From the NCBI RefSeq assembly GCF_020381325.1, contig NZ_JAGSPI010000014.1, positions 1 through 51,495 on the forward strand: 51,495 nucleotides of DNA. Direction: 5' to 3'. The translations under genes were made by a program, and so were the position numbers. Below the pieces are notes generated by a model. It had not been told where the DNA came from and did no database searches. It saw nothing but the letters and a program-made list of their open reading frames with translations. This document shows positions 9,600 to 18,036 of the stretch, piece by piece; within the stretch, counting starts at the first letter, position 1; each line of letters starts with the position of its first letter. This stretch comes from Providencia vermicola (lineage in GTDB: Bacteria > Pseudomonadota > Gammaproteobacteria > Enterobacterales > Enterobacteriaceae).

Positions 9600-10544
9600 A
9601 TGACATCAACAAATATCGTGCGTATTGCTACGCGTAAAAGCCCTCTCGCCTTATGGCAAGCGCACTTTGTCAAAGACAAATTAGAGCAGCTTCACCCAGG
9701 CTTACAGGTTGAACTTGTCCCAATGGTCACCAAGGGTGACATCATTCTTGATACCCCGCTGGCAAAAGTCGGTGGGAAAGGGTTATTTGTTAAAGAACTA
9801 GAGCTTGCCCTATTAGAAGGACGTGCTGATATTGCCGTTCATTCAATGAAAGACGTGCCCGTTGAATTTCCTGAAGGGCTTGGTTTAGTCACTATTTGTG
9901 AACGCGAAGACCCTCGCGATGCTTTTGTGTCTAACCAATATGACAATATTGACGCTTTGCCGAAAGGCAGTATCGTTGGCACATCAAGCTTACGCCGCCA
10001 ATGCCAGCTCAGAGAGCTTCGCCCTGATTTAACCATTCGTGATTTACGCGGTAATGTGGGCACGCGGTTGTCAAAACTTGATAACGGTGAATACGATGCC
10101 ATTATCCTCGCCGTTGCTGGTTTGAAACGCTTAGGGCTTGAAGAGCGTATTCGTACTGCGCTCGAACCTGAACAATGTTTGCCAGCGGTTGGGCAAGGTG
10201 CTGTTGGCATTGAATGTCGCTTAGATGATGTGCTAACCCGTGAATTACTTGCGGTACTCAACGATGATGATACTTCTATTTGTGTACTTGCAGAGCGTGC
10301 GATGAATATGCGATTAGAAGGTGGATGCCAAGTGCCTATCGGTAGCTATGCAATTTGGCAGGATGATAAGATTTGGTTACGTGCCCTTGTCGGTGCGCCA
10401 GATGGTAGTGTCATTATTCGCGGTGAACGCCTTATCGCGCCACAAGAAGCTAGCCAAGCAGGTATTTCATTAGCTGAAGAGCTGTTAGCACAAGGCGCGA
10501 GAGAAATTTTGGCTGAAGTCTATAAAGGAAATCCACCTGCATGA
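9600..10544 (+). CDS. hemC: Hydroxymethylbilane synthase (porphobilinogen deaminase) HemC
   Basis: Polymerises four porphobilinogen molecules into hydroxymethylbilane for haem, sirohaem and cobalamin. It has 314 residues. Visible features are the N-terminal [12 protein letters not shown], the loop around catalytic D85 (HSMKDVP), the substrate-binding arginines in GTSSLRRQ and [11 protein letters not shown], and C243 in [10 protein letters not shown], which anchors the dipyrromethane cofactor. The gene starts the hemCDXY operon, overlaps hemD by ATGA, and is divergent from cyaA as in E. coli. Confidence 0.98.
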   Translation: MTSTNIVRIATRKSPLALWQAHFVKDKLEQLHPGLQVELVPMVTKGDIILDTPLAKVGGKGLFVKELELALLEGRADIAVHSMKDVPVEFPEGLGLVTICEREDPRDAFVSNQYDNIDALPKGSIVGTSSLRRQCQLRELRPDLTIRDLRGNVGTRLSKLDNGEYDAIILAVAGLKRLGLEERIRTALEPEQCLPAVGQGAVGIECRLDDVLTRELLAVLNDDDTSICVLAERAMNMRLEGGCQVPIGSYAIWQDDKIWLRALVGAPDGSVIIRGERLIAPQEASQAGISLAEELLAQGAREILAEVYKGNPPA

Positions 10545-11296
10545 GAGTCCTTGTCACACGCCCTGAGCCCGCTGGTTCAGAGCTGATAACGGCAATTACC
10601 TCAATAGGCGGGCAAGCTTATGCGGCTCCTTTAATTTGTATTGGGCCAGGAGCTGAACTCAATACCTTAACGACCCAGCTAGATGCCTTAGAAACGAACG
10701 ACCTGGTCTTTCTTTTGTCCAAAAATGCAGTCGAGTACGCAAATTTAACACTTGAACAAATAGGACGTAGCTGGTCTGATAAGTTATCTTACTATGGAAT
10801 AGGTCGTTCTACTGGGCAGTATTTTCAGCACACGACTGGGCAAATAGCGCGTTGGGCTGAACATGGGGAAACCAGCGAAGTACTTCTAACGCTTCCTGAA
10901 CTCCAATTTTTAGAGGGTAAACGCGCCCTTTTATTGCGGGGAAATGGTGGGCGAGAGCTTCTCGCATCCACATTACGCTCACGTGGTGCCCTCGTTGATT
11001 ATTGCGAGTGTTACACAAGGTTGCCAGTGCATTACGACAAAACACAATTCAATCAGAAATGGGTGCAAACCGATATTACTGATGTCGTGATCACCAGCGG
11101 GCAAATGTTAGCCTTACTTGAAGAATTAATCACCGATGAATATCGGGTATGGTGGTTTTCCCGCCGCCTGCTTGTTGTCAGTGAACGGATTGCAGATCTC
11201 GCCCGCCAAAGTGGATGGCAGAAGGTCTGTGTAGCGAATAGCGCAGATAATAATGCTTTAATTGAAGCATTAATCTCAACCGATATGGGATGCTAA
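10541..11296 (+). CDS. hemD: Uroporphyrinogen-III synthase HemD
   Basis: Cyclises hydroxymethylbilane with inversion of ring D to give uroporphyrinogen III. It has 251 residues, near the E. coli length of 246. The family is poorly conserved, but the N-terminal [12 protein letters not shown], the [12 protein letters not shown] segment and [12 protein letters not shown] are typical, and position after hemC is diagnostic. The start overlaps the hemC stop by four bases, implying coupled translation, which suits two consecutive enzymes passing an unstable intermediate. Confidence 0.95.
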   Translation: MRVLVTRPEPAGSELITAITSIGGQAYAAPLICIGPGAELNTLTTQLDALETNDLVFLLSKNAVEYANLTLEQIGRSWSDKLSYYGIGRSTGQYFQHTTGQIARWAEHGETSEVLLTLPELQFLEGKRALLLRGNGGRELLASTLRSRGALVDYCECYTRLPVHYDKTQFNQKWVQTDITDVVITSGQMLALLEELITDEYRVWWFSRRLLVVSERIADLARQSGWQKVCVANSADNNALIEALISTDMGC

Positions 11297-11299
11297 TTT

Positions 11300-12556
11300 A
11301 TGACGGAACACGATAAAACAACCGAGACGGTGACGCCAGTAACAGATGAAAAATCAACAGTTCATCGCGGAACTAAGCCTTCTTCGGAACAAAAACGTTC
11401 TGGTCTCGTAGGCGGGATTATTGCGATTGCGGTTATCATCGCCATTGGTGGTGGTCTCTATTATTTCACTCAGCAAAGCAATGCAAAATTAGTCAATGAA
11501 AACAATGAACTAAAACAGCAGCTAAGTGATTTAATTGACCAGCAAAACTCAGATAGGCAACGTGTGGATGCCTTGATTGCCGCAAATAAAGATATCAAAA
11601 ATCATGCAGTTGAATACGAAGACAGGCTAAATCGCCGTATGCAGGAGCTGCAAGCCCATGTTACGGCGCTTTCGAGTACAGATGTCAAAAGCTGGTTAAT
11701 CGCCCAAGCGGATTTCATGGTAAAAATGGCTGGCCGTAAATTGTGGAATGATCATGACCCTGTTACTGCAGCTGTTTTACTAAAAAGCGCGGACTCCAGC
11801 TTAGCGGAAATGAACGACCCAAGCCTGCTTGATATTCGTAAATCCATCAATAATGACATGGCAAAACTGGCTGCGATTAACCAAATTGACTATGACGGCA
11901 TTATCTTAAAATTAAACCAGCTCAGTAATGAAGTTGATAACTTACGTCTCGCAGATTTAAACAGCGGTGATGCAACAGACGATAATAACAGTGATGTGAG
12001 TGATGATATTTCCGATTGGAAACAAAACTTGTCGCGTAGTTGGAAAAGCTTTACCAGTGACTTTATTACGGTCCGAGCACGTGACGGTTCAGAAGCACCA
12101 TTATTAGCGCCAAACCAAGATATTTATTTACGTGAAAATATCCGTTCTCAGCTTTTAATTGCCGCTCAAGCGGTTCCTCGTTACCAAGAAGAAACGTACA
12201 AGCAGTCATTAGAACAAGCTTCTACATGGGTAAGGGCTTACTTTGATACTGAGGCTCCAGCGACGAAAGCGTTTTTATCCACCATTGATGAGCTCATCAA
12301 TCAACCTATTGATGTTGACATGCCAGAGGCACTCGAAAGCCAAGAAAAGCTGGAAAAACTGATGCAAACACGCGTTCGCAGCTTGCTTTCACAGTCTGAA
12401 ACGAGCCCATCTACTGATGGCGCAGTTGATGCAGCTGCTGAAGCGGTAAAAGAAACCACAAAAGCCGCGGAAGATGCTGTACCTGCTACGGATGCACAAA
12501 CGTCGGATACAGAGCACCCTTTTGAATCCGCAGAGCCTGCGGGCAATAGGGGGTAA
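11300..12556 (+). CDS. hemX: HemX, inner-membrane protein of the hem operon
   Basis: HemX-family protein of 418 residues. Residues 1-33 are polar. One transmembrane helix follows at about 34-56 ([19 protein letters not shown]), then a coiled coil at about 60-120, a conserved helical periplasmic domain ([17 protein letters not shown], then [18 protein letters not shown]) and an Ala/Thr/Glu-rich tail. It is often labelled uroporphyrinogen-III C-methyltransferase, but I see no SAM-methyltransferase motifs, so that name is likely wrong. Its exact role is unproven. The gene starts three bases after the hemD stop and overlaps hemY. Confidence 0.93.
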   Translation: MTEHDKTTETVTPVTDEKSTVHRGTKPSSEQKRSGLVGGIIAIAVIIAIGGGLYYFTQQSNAKLVNENNELKQQLSDLIDQQNSDRQRVDALIAANKDIKNHAVEYEDRLNRRMQELQAHVTALSSTDVKSWLIAQADFMVKMAGRKLWNDHDPVTAAVLLKSADSSLAEMNDPSLLDIRKSINNDMAKLAAINQIDYDGIILKLNQLSNEVDNLRLADLNSGDATDDNNSDVSDDISDWKQNLSRSWKSFTSDFITVRARDGSEAPLLAPNQDIYLRENIRSQLLIAAQAVPRYQEETYKQSLEQASTWVRAYFDTEAPATKAFLSTIDELINQPIDVDMPEALESQEKLEKLMQTRVRSLLSQSETSPSTDGAVDAAAEAVKETTKAAEDAVPATDAQTSDTEHPFESAEPAGNRG

Positions 12557-13752
12557 TGATGATTAAAGTATTAATCCTCTTTCTGGTCCTGATTGCAGGT
12601 GTGATCTTAGGCCCTCTCTTGGCGGGTCACCAAGGGTATGTCTTTATTCGTACAGATAATTATGACATCACTACCAGCGTCACGAGTTTAGTTTTAGGCT
12701 TCATCTTGCTGCAATTTGTACTGCTATTCCTTGGCTGGTGTTATCGCCGTTTTATGAGCACCACTTCACGCACGAAAGGATGGGTAAGCGGTCGTAAATA
12801 CCATAAAGCCCACACTCAAACTCAAAAAGCATTGCTGAAATTAGCTGAAGGTGATTTTGAGCAAGTTGAAAAGCTGATGAGTAAGCACGCTAATTTCTCT
12901 CAGCAGCCAGTGATTAACTATTTGATGGCCGCTGAAGCTGCGCAGCAACGTGGTGATGAGTTCCGCACTCACCAGTATTTAGACCGCGCGGCTGAAGCTG
13001 CTGGTAGTGACCAACTCCCTGTCGATATTTGCCGTGTGCGTATTCAGCTTGCTGAAGGTGAAGTCCACGCTGCCCGTAATGGTATCGATAAACTGATTGA
13101 TAAAGCCCCAAGGCATCCCGAAGTTCTACGCCTTGCCGAACAAGCTTACTTACGTTCAGGCGCTTACCAAGCATTGATCGAATTACTTCCCGTGATGGCA
13201 AAAGTTCAGTTTCATAATGAAGACGAGCTTGATGCATTAAAACTAAAAGCTTACAAAGGGTTAATGAACCAATGTATGGCTGAAGGTGGAAGTGATGGCC
13301 TTAAAAATTGGTGGAAATCACAACCTCGCCGTGTCCGCCACGAAACCGCACTTCAAGCCTTCTTGGCTGAACACTTGATTGAGTGTGGTGATACCAAAAG
13401 CGCAGAGAAAATGATTATTGATGGCTTAAAGCAACAATATGATGAGCGCTTACTCTTGTTAATACCAAAAGTTAACAGCGATCACCCTGAAGCTATTGAG
13501 AAAACGTTACTGCATCTGCAAAAGCAAAATGGTGCTACACCTTTATTAAACAGCACATTAGGTGTTTTATCATTACATAATGCCCAATGGGAAAAAGCAG
13601 AATCCTACTTCAAAGCAGCTTTAGCACAACGCTTTGATGTTCAAGATGCTTCATGGCTCGCCGATACCTACGATAAGCTACATAAACCAAACGAAGCCGC
13701 TAAGATCCGCCAAGAGGCCCTAACGCATTCCTTGAAACAAGAACGCACTTAG
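12556..13752 (+). CDS. hemY: HemY, membrane-anchored TPR protein
   Basis: HemY of the gammaproteobacterial type, 398 residues: two N-terminal transmembrane helices (about 3-24 and 42-64), then a soluble domain of tetratricopeptide-like helical repeats. It is not the Bacillus protoporphyrinogen oxidase that shares its name. The role is unproven but tied to haem synthesis by operon position. Two adjacent ATG codons (12556 and 12559) are possible starts; the first overlaps the hemX stop by one base, the second matches E. coli HemY better. It is last in hemCDXY and followed by a strong terminator. Confidence 0.93.
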   Translation: MMIKVLILFLVLIAGVILGPLLAGHQGYVFIRTDNYDITTSVTSLVLGFILLQFVLLFLGWCYRRFMSTTSRTKGWVSGRKYHKAHTQTQKALLKLAEGDFEQVEKLMSKHANFSQQPVINYLMAAEAAQQRGDEFRTHQYLDRAAEAAGSDQLPVDICRVRIQLAEGEVHAARNGIDKLIDKAPRHPEVLRLAEQAYLRSGAYQALIELLPVMAKVQFHNEDELDALKLKAYKGLMNQCMAEGGSDGLKNWWKSQPRRVRHETALQAFLAEHLIECGDTKSAEKMIIDGLKQQYDERLLLLIPKVNSDHPEAIEKTLLHLQKQNGATPLLNSTLGVLSLHNAQWEKAESYFKAALAQRFDVQDASWLADTYDKLHKPNEAAKIRQEALTHSLKQERT

Positions 13753-13766
13753 TTATTCCTCAAAAT

Positions 13767-13800
13767 AAAAACGCCACTTCAGTGTGTGGCGTTTTTATTT
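13767..13800 (+). terminator. Terminator of hemCDXY
   Basis: AAAAACGCCAC (13767-13777) pairs with GTGGCGTTTTT (13786-13796) around an 8-base loop, with the U-tract continuing as TATTT. It lies 15 bases after the hemY stop codon. The A-run before the stem means it may also work on the opposite strand. Confidence 0.93.
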
Positions 13801-14002
13801 CGCCCCGCTTTATGACTCCATTAATATCTAAAAAAGACAAAGAAAGTATTATCGTCGGTATACCGCGTGAAGAAATGCATATCACTAAAAAAACACAATC
13901 AATTCATTGCAAACAAAACAAGCTCAGCTATGTCATAAAACAAATACATAGTGTATAAAACACTATATGCATTTTTGCCTTGAATGAATTTAGGAAATAT
14001 AT

Positions 14003-14230
14003 ATGAATGTAGTTAAAGCTATTTGGCGCTGGATTATTGCGACACCAAACCGTTTGCAAATCTTTTTTGACCTACTTCTGTTAGTTTTATCACCTTTTGT
14101 TTTTATTATGATCATTGGTTTTAATACTGAAGATCTCAGTAAAGATATTTTCATCATTACGTTTATTATTCTTTGTTATACCTACATCACTCGCTGGCTC
14201 AGCAAATGGTTTAGCAAAGGTAAAAACTAG
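14003..14230 (+). CDS. Small two-helix membrane protein, unrecognised
   Basis: A 75-residue open frame that I do not recognise. It starts with ATG after TAGGAAATAT, a reasonable ribosome-binding site at correct spacing. Two hydrophobic segments at about residues 20-40 and 48-63 are flanked by basic, Trp-rich ends (IWRWIIATPNR, and RWLSKWFSKGKN at the C terminus), fitting a small inner-membrane protein. It is isolated between the hem operon terminator and glmZ. A perfect inverted repeat ATAGTGT-N5-ACACTAT (13948-13966) lies 36 bases upstream, and a 9-bp stem (14250-14273, no U-tract) lies 19 bases downstream. In E. coli no gene occupies this spot. No function is assigned. Confidence 0.6.
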   Translation: MNVVKAIWRWIIATPNRLQIFFDLLLLVLSPFVFIMIIGFNTEDLSKDIFIITFIILCYTYITRWLSKWFSKGKN

Positions 14231-14290
14231 TCTTCCTATTTGATTTCAGCCTCTTATTCCTATAAATAAGGGGCCTGCTATAAAAAATGC

Positions 14291-14496
14291 AAAAAAAAAC
14301 ACCTGCACTAGGCAGGTGTAAAATACAATCAGGTCTACAGACGGATGGTGCCTCACTCAACGTTTCGCCCGTTCGTTGATGGTAAGAGGATGAGCTCTTG
14401 ATCATCTAAGTTGGACAATAGGCACCGATAATCGGCTTTGCGTCATCTCTGGGTTTATGAAGCATTGCTATCATAAGAAGTGAGATGAGCATCTAC
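14291..14496 (-). ncRNA. glmZ: Small regulatory RNA GlmZ
   Basis: About 206 nt, against 207 in E. coli, at the same place (beside hemY, transcribed towards it). The 5' end GTAGATGCTCAT and the 3' conserved block ACGTTGAGTGAGGCACC, which includes the glmS-pairing region, match E. coli GlmZ closely, as does the AGACCTG just before the terminator. The terminator is ACACCTGC/GCAGGTGT (14299-14319) followed by eight U. GlmZ, with Hfq, base-pairs with the glmS leader to raise glucosamine-6-phosphate synthase. RapZ delivers it to RNase E for inactivation unless GlmY competes. The middle is more divergent than the ends. Confidence 0.95.
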
Positions 14497-14506
14497 ATAT
14501 TTAATA

Positions 14507-14524
14507 ATGCAGGATGCGTGCCAA
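14507..14524 (-). promoter_or_regulatory. Sigma-54 promoter of glmZ
   Basis: On the minus strand the sequence is TTGGCACGCATCCTGCAT: GG and GC dinucleotides exactly 10 bases apart, as in the consensus TGGCACG-N4-TTGC. The GC lies 12-13 bases before the 5' end at 14496. The TTGGCA could double as a sigma-70 -35 box, but the AT-rich -10 candidate (TAAATAT) is poorly spaced, so sigma-54 probably dominates. Confidence 0.9.
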
Positions 14525-14668
14525 CTTTTTCTATCATCCTATTTTTTCCCTGCCATTCCTAACATTTCTGTATATCTTAGTTTTACTGAGTATTTTGAAC
14601 CCAGAAAATTTGCACGAGCCCTTCACTTCACTTTTTTAATCTTTAGCATGAATGAAAGCGTATTTCTT

Positions 14669-14686
14669 TGTCTCAATATAGAGACA
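14669..14686. promoter_or_regulatory. GlrR-type activator site 1 (proximal)
   Basis: TGTC-N10-GACA, an exact match to the binding motif of GlrR, the response regulator of the GlrK/GlrR (QseE/QseF) system that activates glmY, and in some Enterobacterales glmZ, with sigma-54. Its centre is about 181 bp upstream of the glmZ start, a normal enhancer distance. Confidence 0.8.
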
Positions 14687-14731
14687 CCTTAATCCACTTA
14701 TAAATTTAGTCTTATAAATCAACAGGTAAAA

Positions 14732-14749
14732 TGTCTCTTTTTGGCGACA
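14732..14749. promoter_or_regulatory. GlrR-type activator site 2
   Basis: A second exact TGTC-N10-GACA, with its centre 63 bp (six helical turns) beyond site 1, so both lie on the same DNA face. Confidence 0.8.
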
Positions 14750-14763
14750 TGGAAGTATAGGTT

Positions 14764-14781
14764 TGTATAAAAATTACGACA
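14764..14781. promoter_or_regulatory. GlrR-type activator site 3 (distal, degenerate)
   Basis: TGTA-N10-GACA, one mismatch from the GlrR motif, with its centre 32 bp (three helical turns) beyond site 2. The phasing supports it despite the mismatch. The rest of 14497-14944 is AT-rich and holds no gene; I could not identify a clear IHF site. Confidence 0.6.
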
Positions 14782-14944
14782 CTTATTTTTTCATATAAAA
14801 AACAATGCGTTAAAAATTATGGTGTGATATAGCGAATCAATGACGAATATGCGCTCAAAAGGAACAGAAAAGAAGGGGTTTAAAAGATGGCGAGTAAACT
14901 CGTCCAATAATGAGTATGAAAAAATCAACATCGCGTTAAAAAGC

Positions 14945-14970
14945 AAAAACCCCGCTATTAAGCGGGGTTC
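14945..14970 (-). terminator. Terminator of the argX-hisR-leuT-proM tRNA operon
   Basis: On the minus strand AACCCCGCT, loop TAAT, then AGCGGGGTT (14948-14969), followed by TTT. It lies 9 bases after the encoded CCA of proM. Confidence 0.92.
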
Positions 14971-14977
14971 TTTAAAT

Positions 14978-15054
14978 TGGTCGGCGAGAGAGGATTCGAA
15001 CCTCCGACCCACTGGTCCCAAACCAGTTGCGCTACCAAGCTGCGCTACTCGCCG
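14978..15054 (-). tRNA. proM: tRNA-Pro (anticodon UGG)
   Basis: A 77-base tRNA with acceptor stem CGGCGAG/CTCGCCG, anticodon TGG, T-loop GGTTCGAATCC and encoded CCA. Last gene of the four-tRNA operon, in the order seen in E. coli. It reads all or most proline codons. Confidence 0.98.
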
Positions 15055-15084
15055 AAATGTACTGCTTCACATCAATTTTTTTCG

Positions 15085-15170
15085 TGGTGCGAAAGGGGGG
15101 ACTTGAACCCCCACGTCCATAGGACACTAACACCTGAAGCTAGCGCGTCTACCAATTCCGCCACCCTCGC
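15085..15170 (-). tRNA. leuT: tRNA-Leu (anticodon CAG)
   Basis: An 86-base class II tRNA with the long variable arm of leucine tRNAs, anticodon CAG, D-loop GGAATTGGTAGACGC and encoded CCA. It matches E. coli leuT closely. Third gene of the tRNA operon. Confidence 0.98.
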
Positions 15171-15186
15171 AATGTCACAAAAAAAA

Positions 15187-15263
15187 TGGGGTGGCTAATG
15201 GGACTCGAACCCACGACAACTGGAATCACAATCCAGGGCTCTACCAACTGAGCTATAGCCACC
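15187..15263 (-). tRNA. hisR: tRNA-His (anticodon GUG)
   Basis: A 77-base tRNA with anticodon GTG. The extra 5' guanine (G-1, opposite C73) that marks histidine tRNAs is encoded, as is CCA. It is the only tRNA-His in the window. Second gene of the tRNA operon. Confidence 0.98.
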
Positions 15264-15341
15264 ATAACTTCACTTTTTTCAAAGCGTTGCTATCATACTA
15301 CATACAACGTCATTTTGCCAACCGTAGCGACGTGCTAAAAC

Positions 15342-15418
<77 letters not shown>

Positions 15419-15439
15419 TTAACGCCGTTGCGGGAGAGG

Positions 15440-15468
15440 ATAGTACGGATTTATCTACCCGCTGTCTA
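15440..15468 (-). promoter_or_regulatory. Promoter of the argX tRNA operon
   Basis: On the minus strand TAGACA (15463-15468) and TACTAT (15440-15445) are 17 bp apart. They are followed by a C-rich discriminator (CCTCTCCCGC), the hallmark of stable-RNA promoters that respond to ppGpp/DksA. Confidence 0.8.
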
Positions 15469-15521
15469 GTCCTTTTTGAAATAAAAATATCGATTGCTTG
15501 CCTTTTATCCATTTCGCCGAG

Positions 15522-15550
15522 AAAGAGAGCATTTTTGCCCTCTTTTTTGC
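15522..15550 (-). terminator. Probable terminator between thrP and the tRNA operon
   Basis: On the minus strand AAAGAGGGC and GCTCTCTTT (15522-15545) form a 9-bp stem with one G-U pair, 40 bases after the thrP stop, but followed only by TCTCGG. The plus strand has a better U-tract but an A-C mismatch in the stem. Orientation is therefore uncertain. Confidence 0.6.
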
Positions 15551-15585
15551 TCGACACGCATAAAATCACCGAGAAAATATCTTGC

Positions 15586-16962
15586 CTAAGCTTTTTTACT
15601 GCGACCGTTTAACGCCTGAATTAAAAAATAAAGCAGGGAAACTGCCCCTAAAAAGAGTGCACCGACAATTAATGACATCCGCGTATCTGGGTTTATCGCC
15701 ATGCCCACCAATACACAGGCCAAAAAGAGTAACGTCGCATAGTTAACCCATGGAAATAAAATTGATTTAAACGGGTGTCCCACTAATTTTTCTTTATTTT
15801 GCTGGCGAAAACGAATTTGACTGGTAAGCAAGACCAACCATGGAACCATCCCAGGCAGAACGCTTGCACTGTACACGTACACAAACACTTTTTCTGGATT
15901 TGGGATAATATAATTTAAGCTAGAGCCCGCAACGAGGCACAATATTGTAAAACCAACACAACGTGCAGGAACACCGTTTTTCGTAAGTTTCAGTAGCCCG
16001 CTGGGAAGCTGCTTATTTTGCGCTAGTGCGTACAACATACGGCCACCACTGTACATCCCACTATTACACCCAGACAGCGCCGCGGTGAGTACCACAAAGT
16101 TGATCACCGCTGCCGCAGAGACAATCCCCACTTTCGCAAACGTTAAGACAAATGGACTTCCTTGCTGCCCGACTTCAGTCCACGGAAATAAGGTAACAAC
16201 AATAAAAATCGCGCCAACATAAAAAATCAGAATGCGCCATAAAATGTTATTGATCGCTTTTTTCAGCGTGACTTGCGGGTTTTTCGCTTCGCCTGCGGTG
16301 ATCCCTACTAATTCAACACCTTGATAAGAAGCCACAACGATACACAACGCAAATAAAAATCCTTTCCAGCCCCCAGCAAAGAAGCCGCCATGTTCCGTCA
16401 GGTTAGCCAGCCCTATCGGCTCGAAATTATTCCCAAGGCCAAAAAAGATTAACCCTAAACCAATCAGGATCATCACCACGATGGTGGTGACTTTGATCAT
16501 CGCAAACCAAAACTCTAACTCGCCATACAAACGAACGGCGGCAAGGTTAGCTAGTGCAACCAAAACCACAGCAACAATGGCAAATACCCACTGAGGCACA
16601 TCTGGGAACCAATATTCGGCGTAAACACCGATGGCGGTAATTTCTGAGATCCCGACAGCCACCCACATAAACCAGTAACCCCATGCAGTGAGGCACCCCC
16701 AAAATGGGCTCAAATACTTATAACCAAAAGAAGCAAACGACCCAGTGACCGGCTCCAGAAACAGCATCTCCCCCATGGAACGCATGATGAAGAAAACAAA
16801 AATACCTGCAATGATGTATGCAAGCAGTACAGAAGGCCCTGCCCATTTTAGCGTACTGGCAGAGCCCATAAATAGCCCAACGCCAATTGTTCCACCTAGC
16901 GCAATAAGCTCAATATGCCGAGCTTCTAACCCGCGCTGAAGTCCCTGTTGTGGATTCCCCAT
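15586..16962 (-). CDS. thrP: Threonine/serine:proton symporter ThrP (YifK)
   Basis: Inner-membrane amino acid permease of the APC superfamily (AAT family), 458 residues with about twelve hydrophobic segments. It is highly similar to E. coli YifK, now ThrP, an importer of threonine and serine. The substrate-binding [12 protein letters not shown] motif is in the first helix (about 21-32), followed by the conserved [15 protein letters not shown] and [19 protein letters not shown] segments. The start at 16962 is chosen because AGGGG lies six bases before the ATG; a TTG six codons upstream is in frame. It sits between the tRNA operon and wecG, as in E. coli. Confidence 0.93.
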   Translation of the reverse strand: MGNPQQGLQRGLEARHIELIALGGTIGVGLFMGSASTLKWAGPSVLLAYIIAGIFVFFIMRSMGEMLFLEPVTGSFASFGYKYLSPFWGCLTAWGYWFMWVAVGISEITAIGVYAEYWFPDVPQWVFAIVAVVLVALANLAAVRLYGELEFWFAMIKVTTIVVMILIGLGLIFFGLGNNFEPIGLANLTEHGGFFAGGWKGFLFALCIVVASYQGVELVGITAGEAKNPQVTLKKAINNILWRILIFYVGAIFIVVTLFPWTEVGQQGSPFVLTFAKVGIVSAAAVINFVVLTAALSGCNSGMYSGGRMLYALAQNKQLPSGLLKLTKNGVPARCVGFTILCLVAGSSLNYIIPNPEKVFVYVYSASVLPGMVPWLVLLTSQIRFRQQNKEKLVGHPFKSILFPWVNYATLLFLACVLVGMAINPDTRMSLIVGALFLGAVSLLYFLIQALNGRSKKA

Positions 16963-17274
16963 AAATACCCCTGTCATCAATTATTATCGTTAAACCACAG
17001 CGTGAATTGGAACGAAATTAGTCATAATTACTGTAATTTATTAAAAACAGCCGACTCGTCGACTGAAAAGCATGTCATAGACCCAAATTAGAGAGAAAAA
17101 CCATGATCTACATTTATTTTTGATGAATTATAGAAATATTTGAGGAAAGAGACCAGCGAATACGCCACTGAGTGATTTTGCAATCAGCAAGGAAAGATAA
17201 ACAACATAATAAAAAAACAAAAATAAAGCGGGAAAAACCCCGCTTTATCAATACGTTATTCCTGAGTAATAAAC
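16963..17274. other. Intergenic region between wecG and thrP
   Basis: A 312-bp interval holding the terminator of the ECA operon and, further left, the presumed thrP promoter, which I could not place with confidence. No open frame or RNA is recognisable. Confidence 0.5.
17218..17248 (-). terminator. Terminator of the ECA operon
   Basis: On the minus strand ATAAAGCGGG and CCCGCTTTAT (17223-17248) form a perfect 10-bp stem, followed by TTTTG. It lies 26 bases after the wecG stop, ending the roughly 13-kb wec transcript. Confidence 0.92.
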
Positions 17275-18027
17275 TTACAGCTTACCACCGTAATAGTAGC
17301 CTAAAAACTTCAGTAATTTAAACTGGCGAGTAATACGTGAAGGTTGTGATAATAGGCGATATAGCCATTCTAAGCCTAAATTTTGCCACATTTTCGGAGC
17401 ACGCTTCACATGACCTGTAAAAACATCGTAAGTCCCACCAACACCCATATACAGTGCGTCTGGATGAATAACACGACAATCACGCATAAAGAGTTCTTGC
17501 TTTGGTGACCCCATCGCGACTGTGACAATTTTAGCGCCACTCGCATGAATGCGTTCAAACAAAGCACTGCGGTCTTCGGCAGTAAAATAACCATTTTGCG
17601 AACCAACAATGTTCACATTCCACTGAGCACGTAGTTTACTTTCGGTTTGTTCGAGGATTTCTGGCTTACCACCGACTAAAAATACGGGCGTACCTTCGCG
17701 CCCAGCTCTTTCCATCAGTCCTTCCCACAAATCTGCACCTGCAACACGGGAAACCTGAGCTTCTGGGTATTTACGGCGAATGGCACGCACAATGCTGATC
17801 CCGTCTGCGTACAGATATTCGGCTTGGCCTAATAAGGTATTTAACGCGGTGTCTTTCTCCGCAATCATCACTTTTTCCGCATTAATCGCGACCAAAGTAC
17901 CCGCTTTGGTTTCACCATTCGCAAACAAATAATCCAAAAAGTGGGCCATATCTTTGAAGCCCCAAATATTATGTCCACGAATCGAATACTGAGGAACAGA
18001 TGAAGATTGAGTTGATGACGGTTCCAT
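17275..18027 (-). CDS. wecG: UDP-ManNAcA transferase WecG (lipid II synthase of ECA)
   Basis: Glycosyltransferase of the WecG/TagA/CpsF family, 250 residues. It transfers N-acetylmannosaminuronic acid from UDP-ManNAcA to GlcNAc-PP-undecaprenol, making ECA lipid II at the inner face of the cytoplasmic membrane. Conserved blocks are LVAINAEKV, the YADGISIV motif with its catalytic aspartate, [17 protein letters not shown], and the VAMGSPKQE[13 protein letters not shown] stretch. The basic C-terminal end suits peripheral membrane attachment. It is the last gene of the operon, 9 bases after wzyE, behind an AGGAAG ribosome-binding site. Confidence 0.96.
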   Translation of the reverse strand: MEPSSTQSSSVPQYSIRGHNIWGFKDMAHFLDYLFANGETKAGTLVAINAEKVMIAEKDTALNTLLGQAEYLYADGISIVRAIRRKYPEAQVSRVAGADLWEGLMERAGREGTPVFLVGGKPEILEQTESKLRAQWNVNIVGSQNGYFTAEDRSALFERIHASGAKIVTVAMGSPKQELFMRDCRVIHPDALYMGVGGTYDVFTGHVKRAPKMWQNLGLEWLYRLLSQPSRITRQFKLLKFLGYYYGGKL

Positions 18028-18036
18028 GATGCTTCC

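Noticed and set aside
9421-9612. 63-codon minus-strand frame overlapping the hemC start
   Set aside because: It would cover the hemC promoter, lacks a ribosome-binding site and has no similarity that I recognise.
11300-12556. Uroporphyrinogen-III C-methyltransferase as the product of hemX
   Set aside because: No SAM-binding or CysG-type motifs are visible; the protein is a membrane-anchored coiled-coil protein.
13812-13958. 48-codon plus-strand frame downstream of hemY
   Set aside because: No ribosome-binding site, starts right after the hem terminator, and the composition is that of AT-rich spacer. A short SIIVGIPREE stretch resembles transhydrogenase N termini but is too short to mean anything.
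14211-14405. 64-codon minus-strand frame
   Set aside because: It lies inside glmZ and its terminator; it is an RNA gene.
14507-14692. 61-codon plus-strand frame
   Set aside because: It covers the sigma-54 promoter and GlrR-type sites of glmZ and has no ribosome-binding site.
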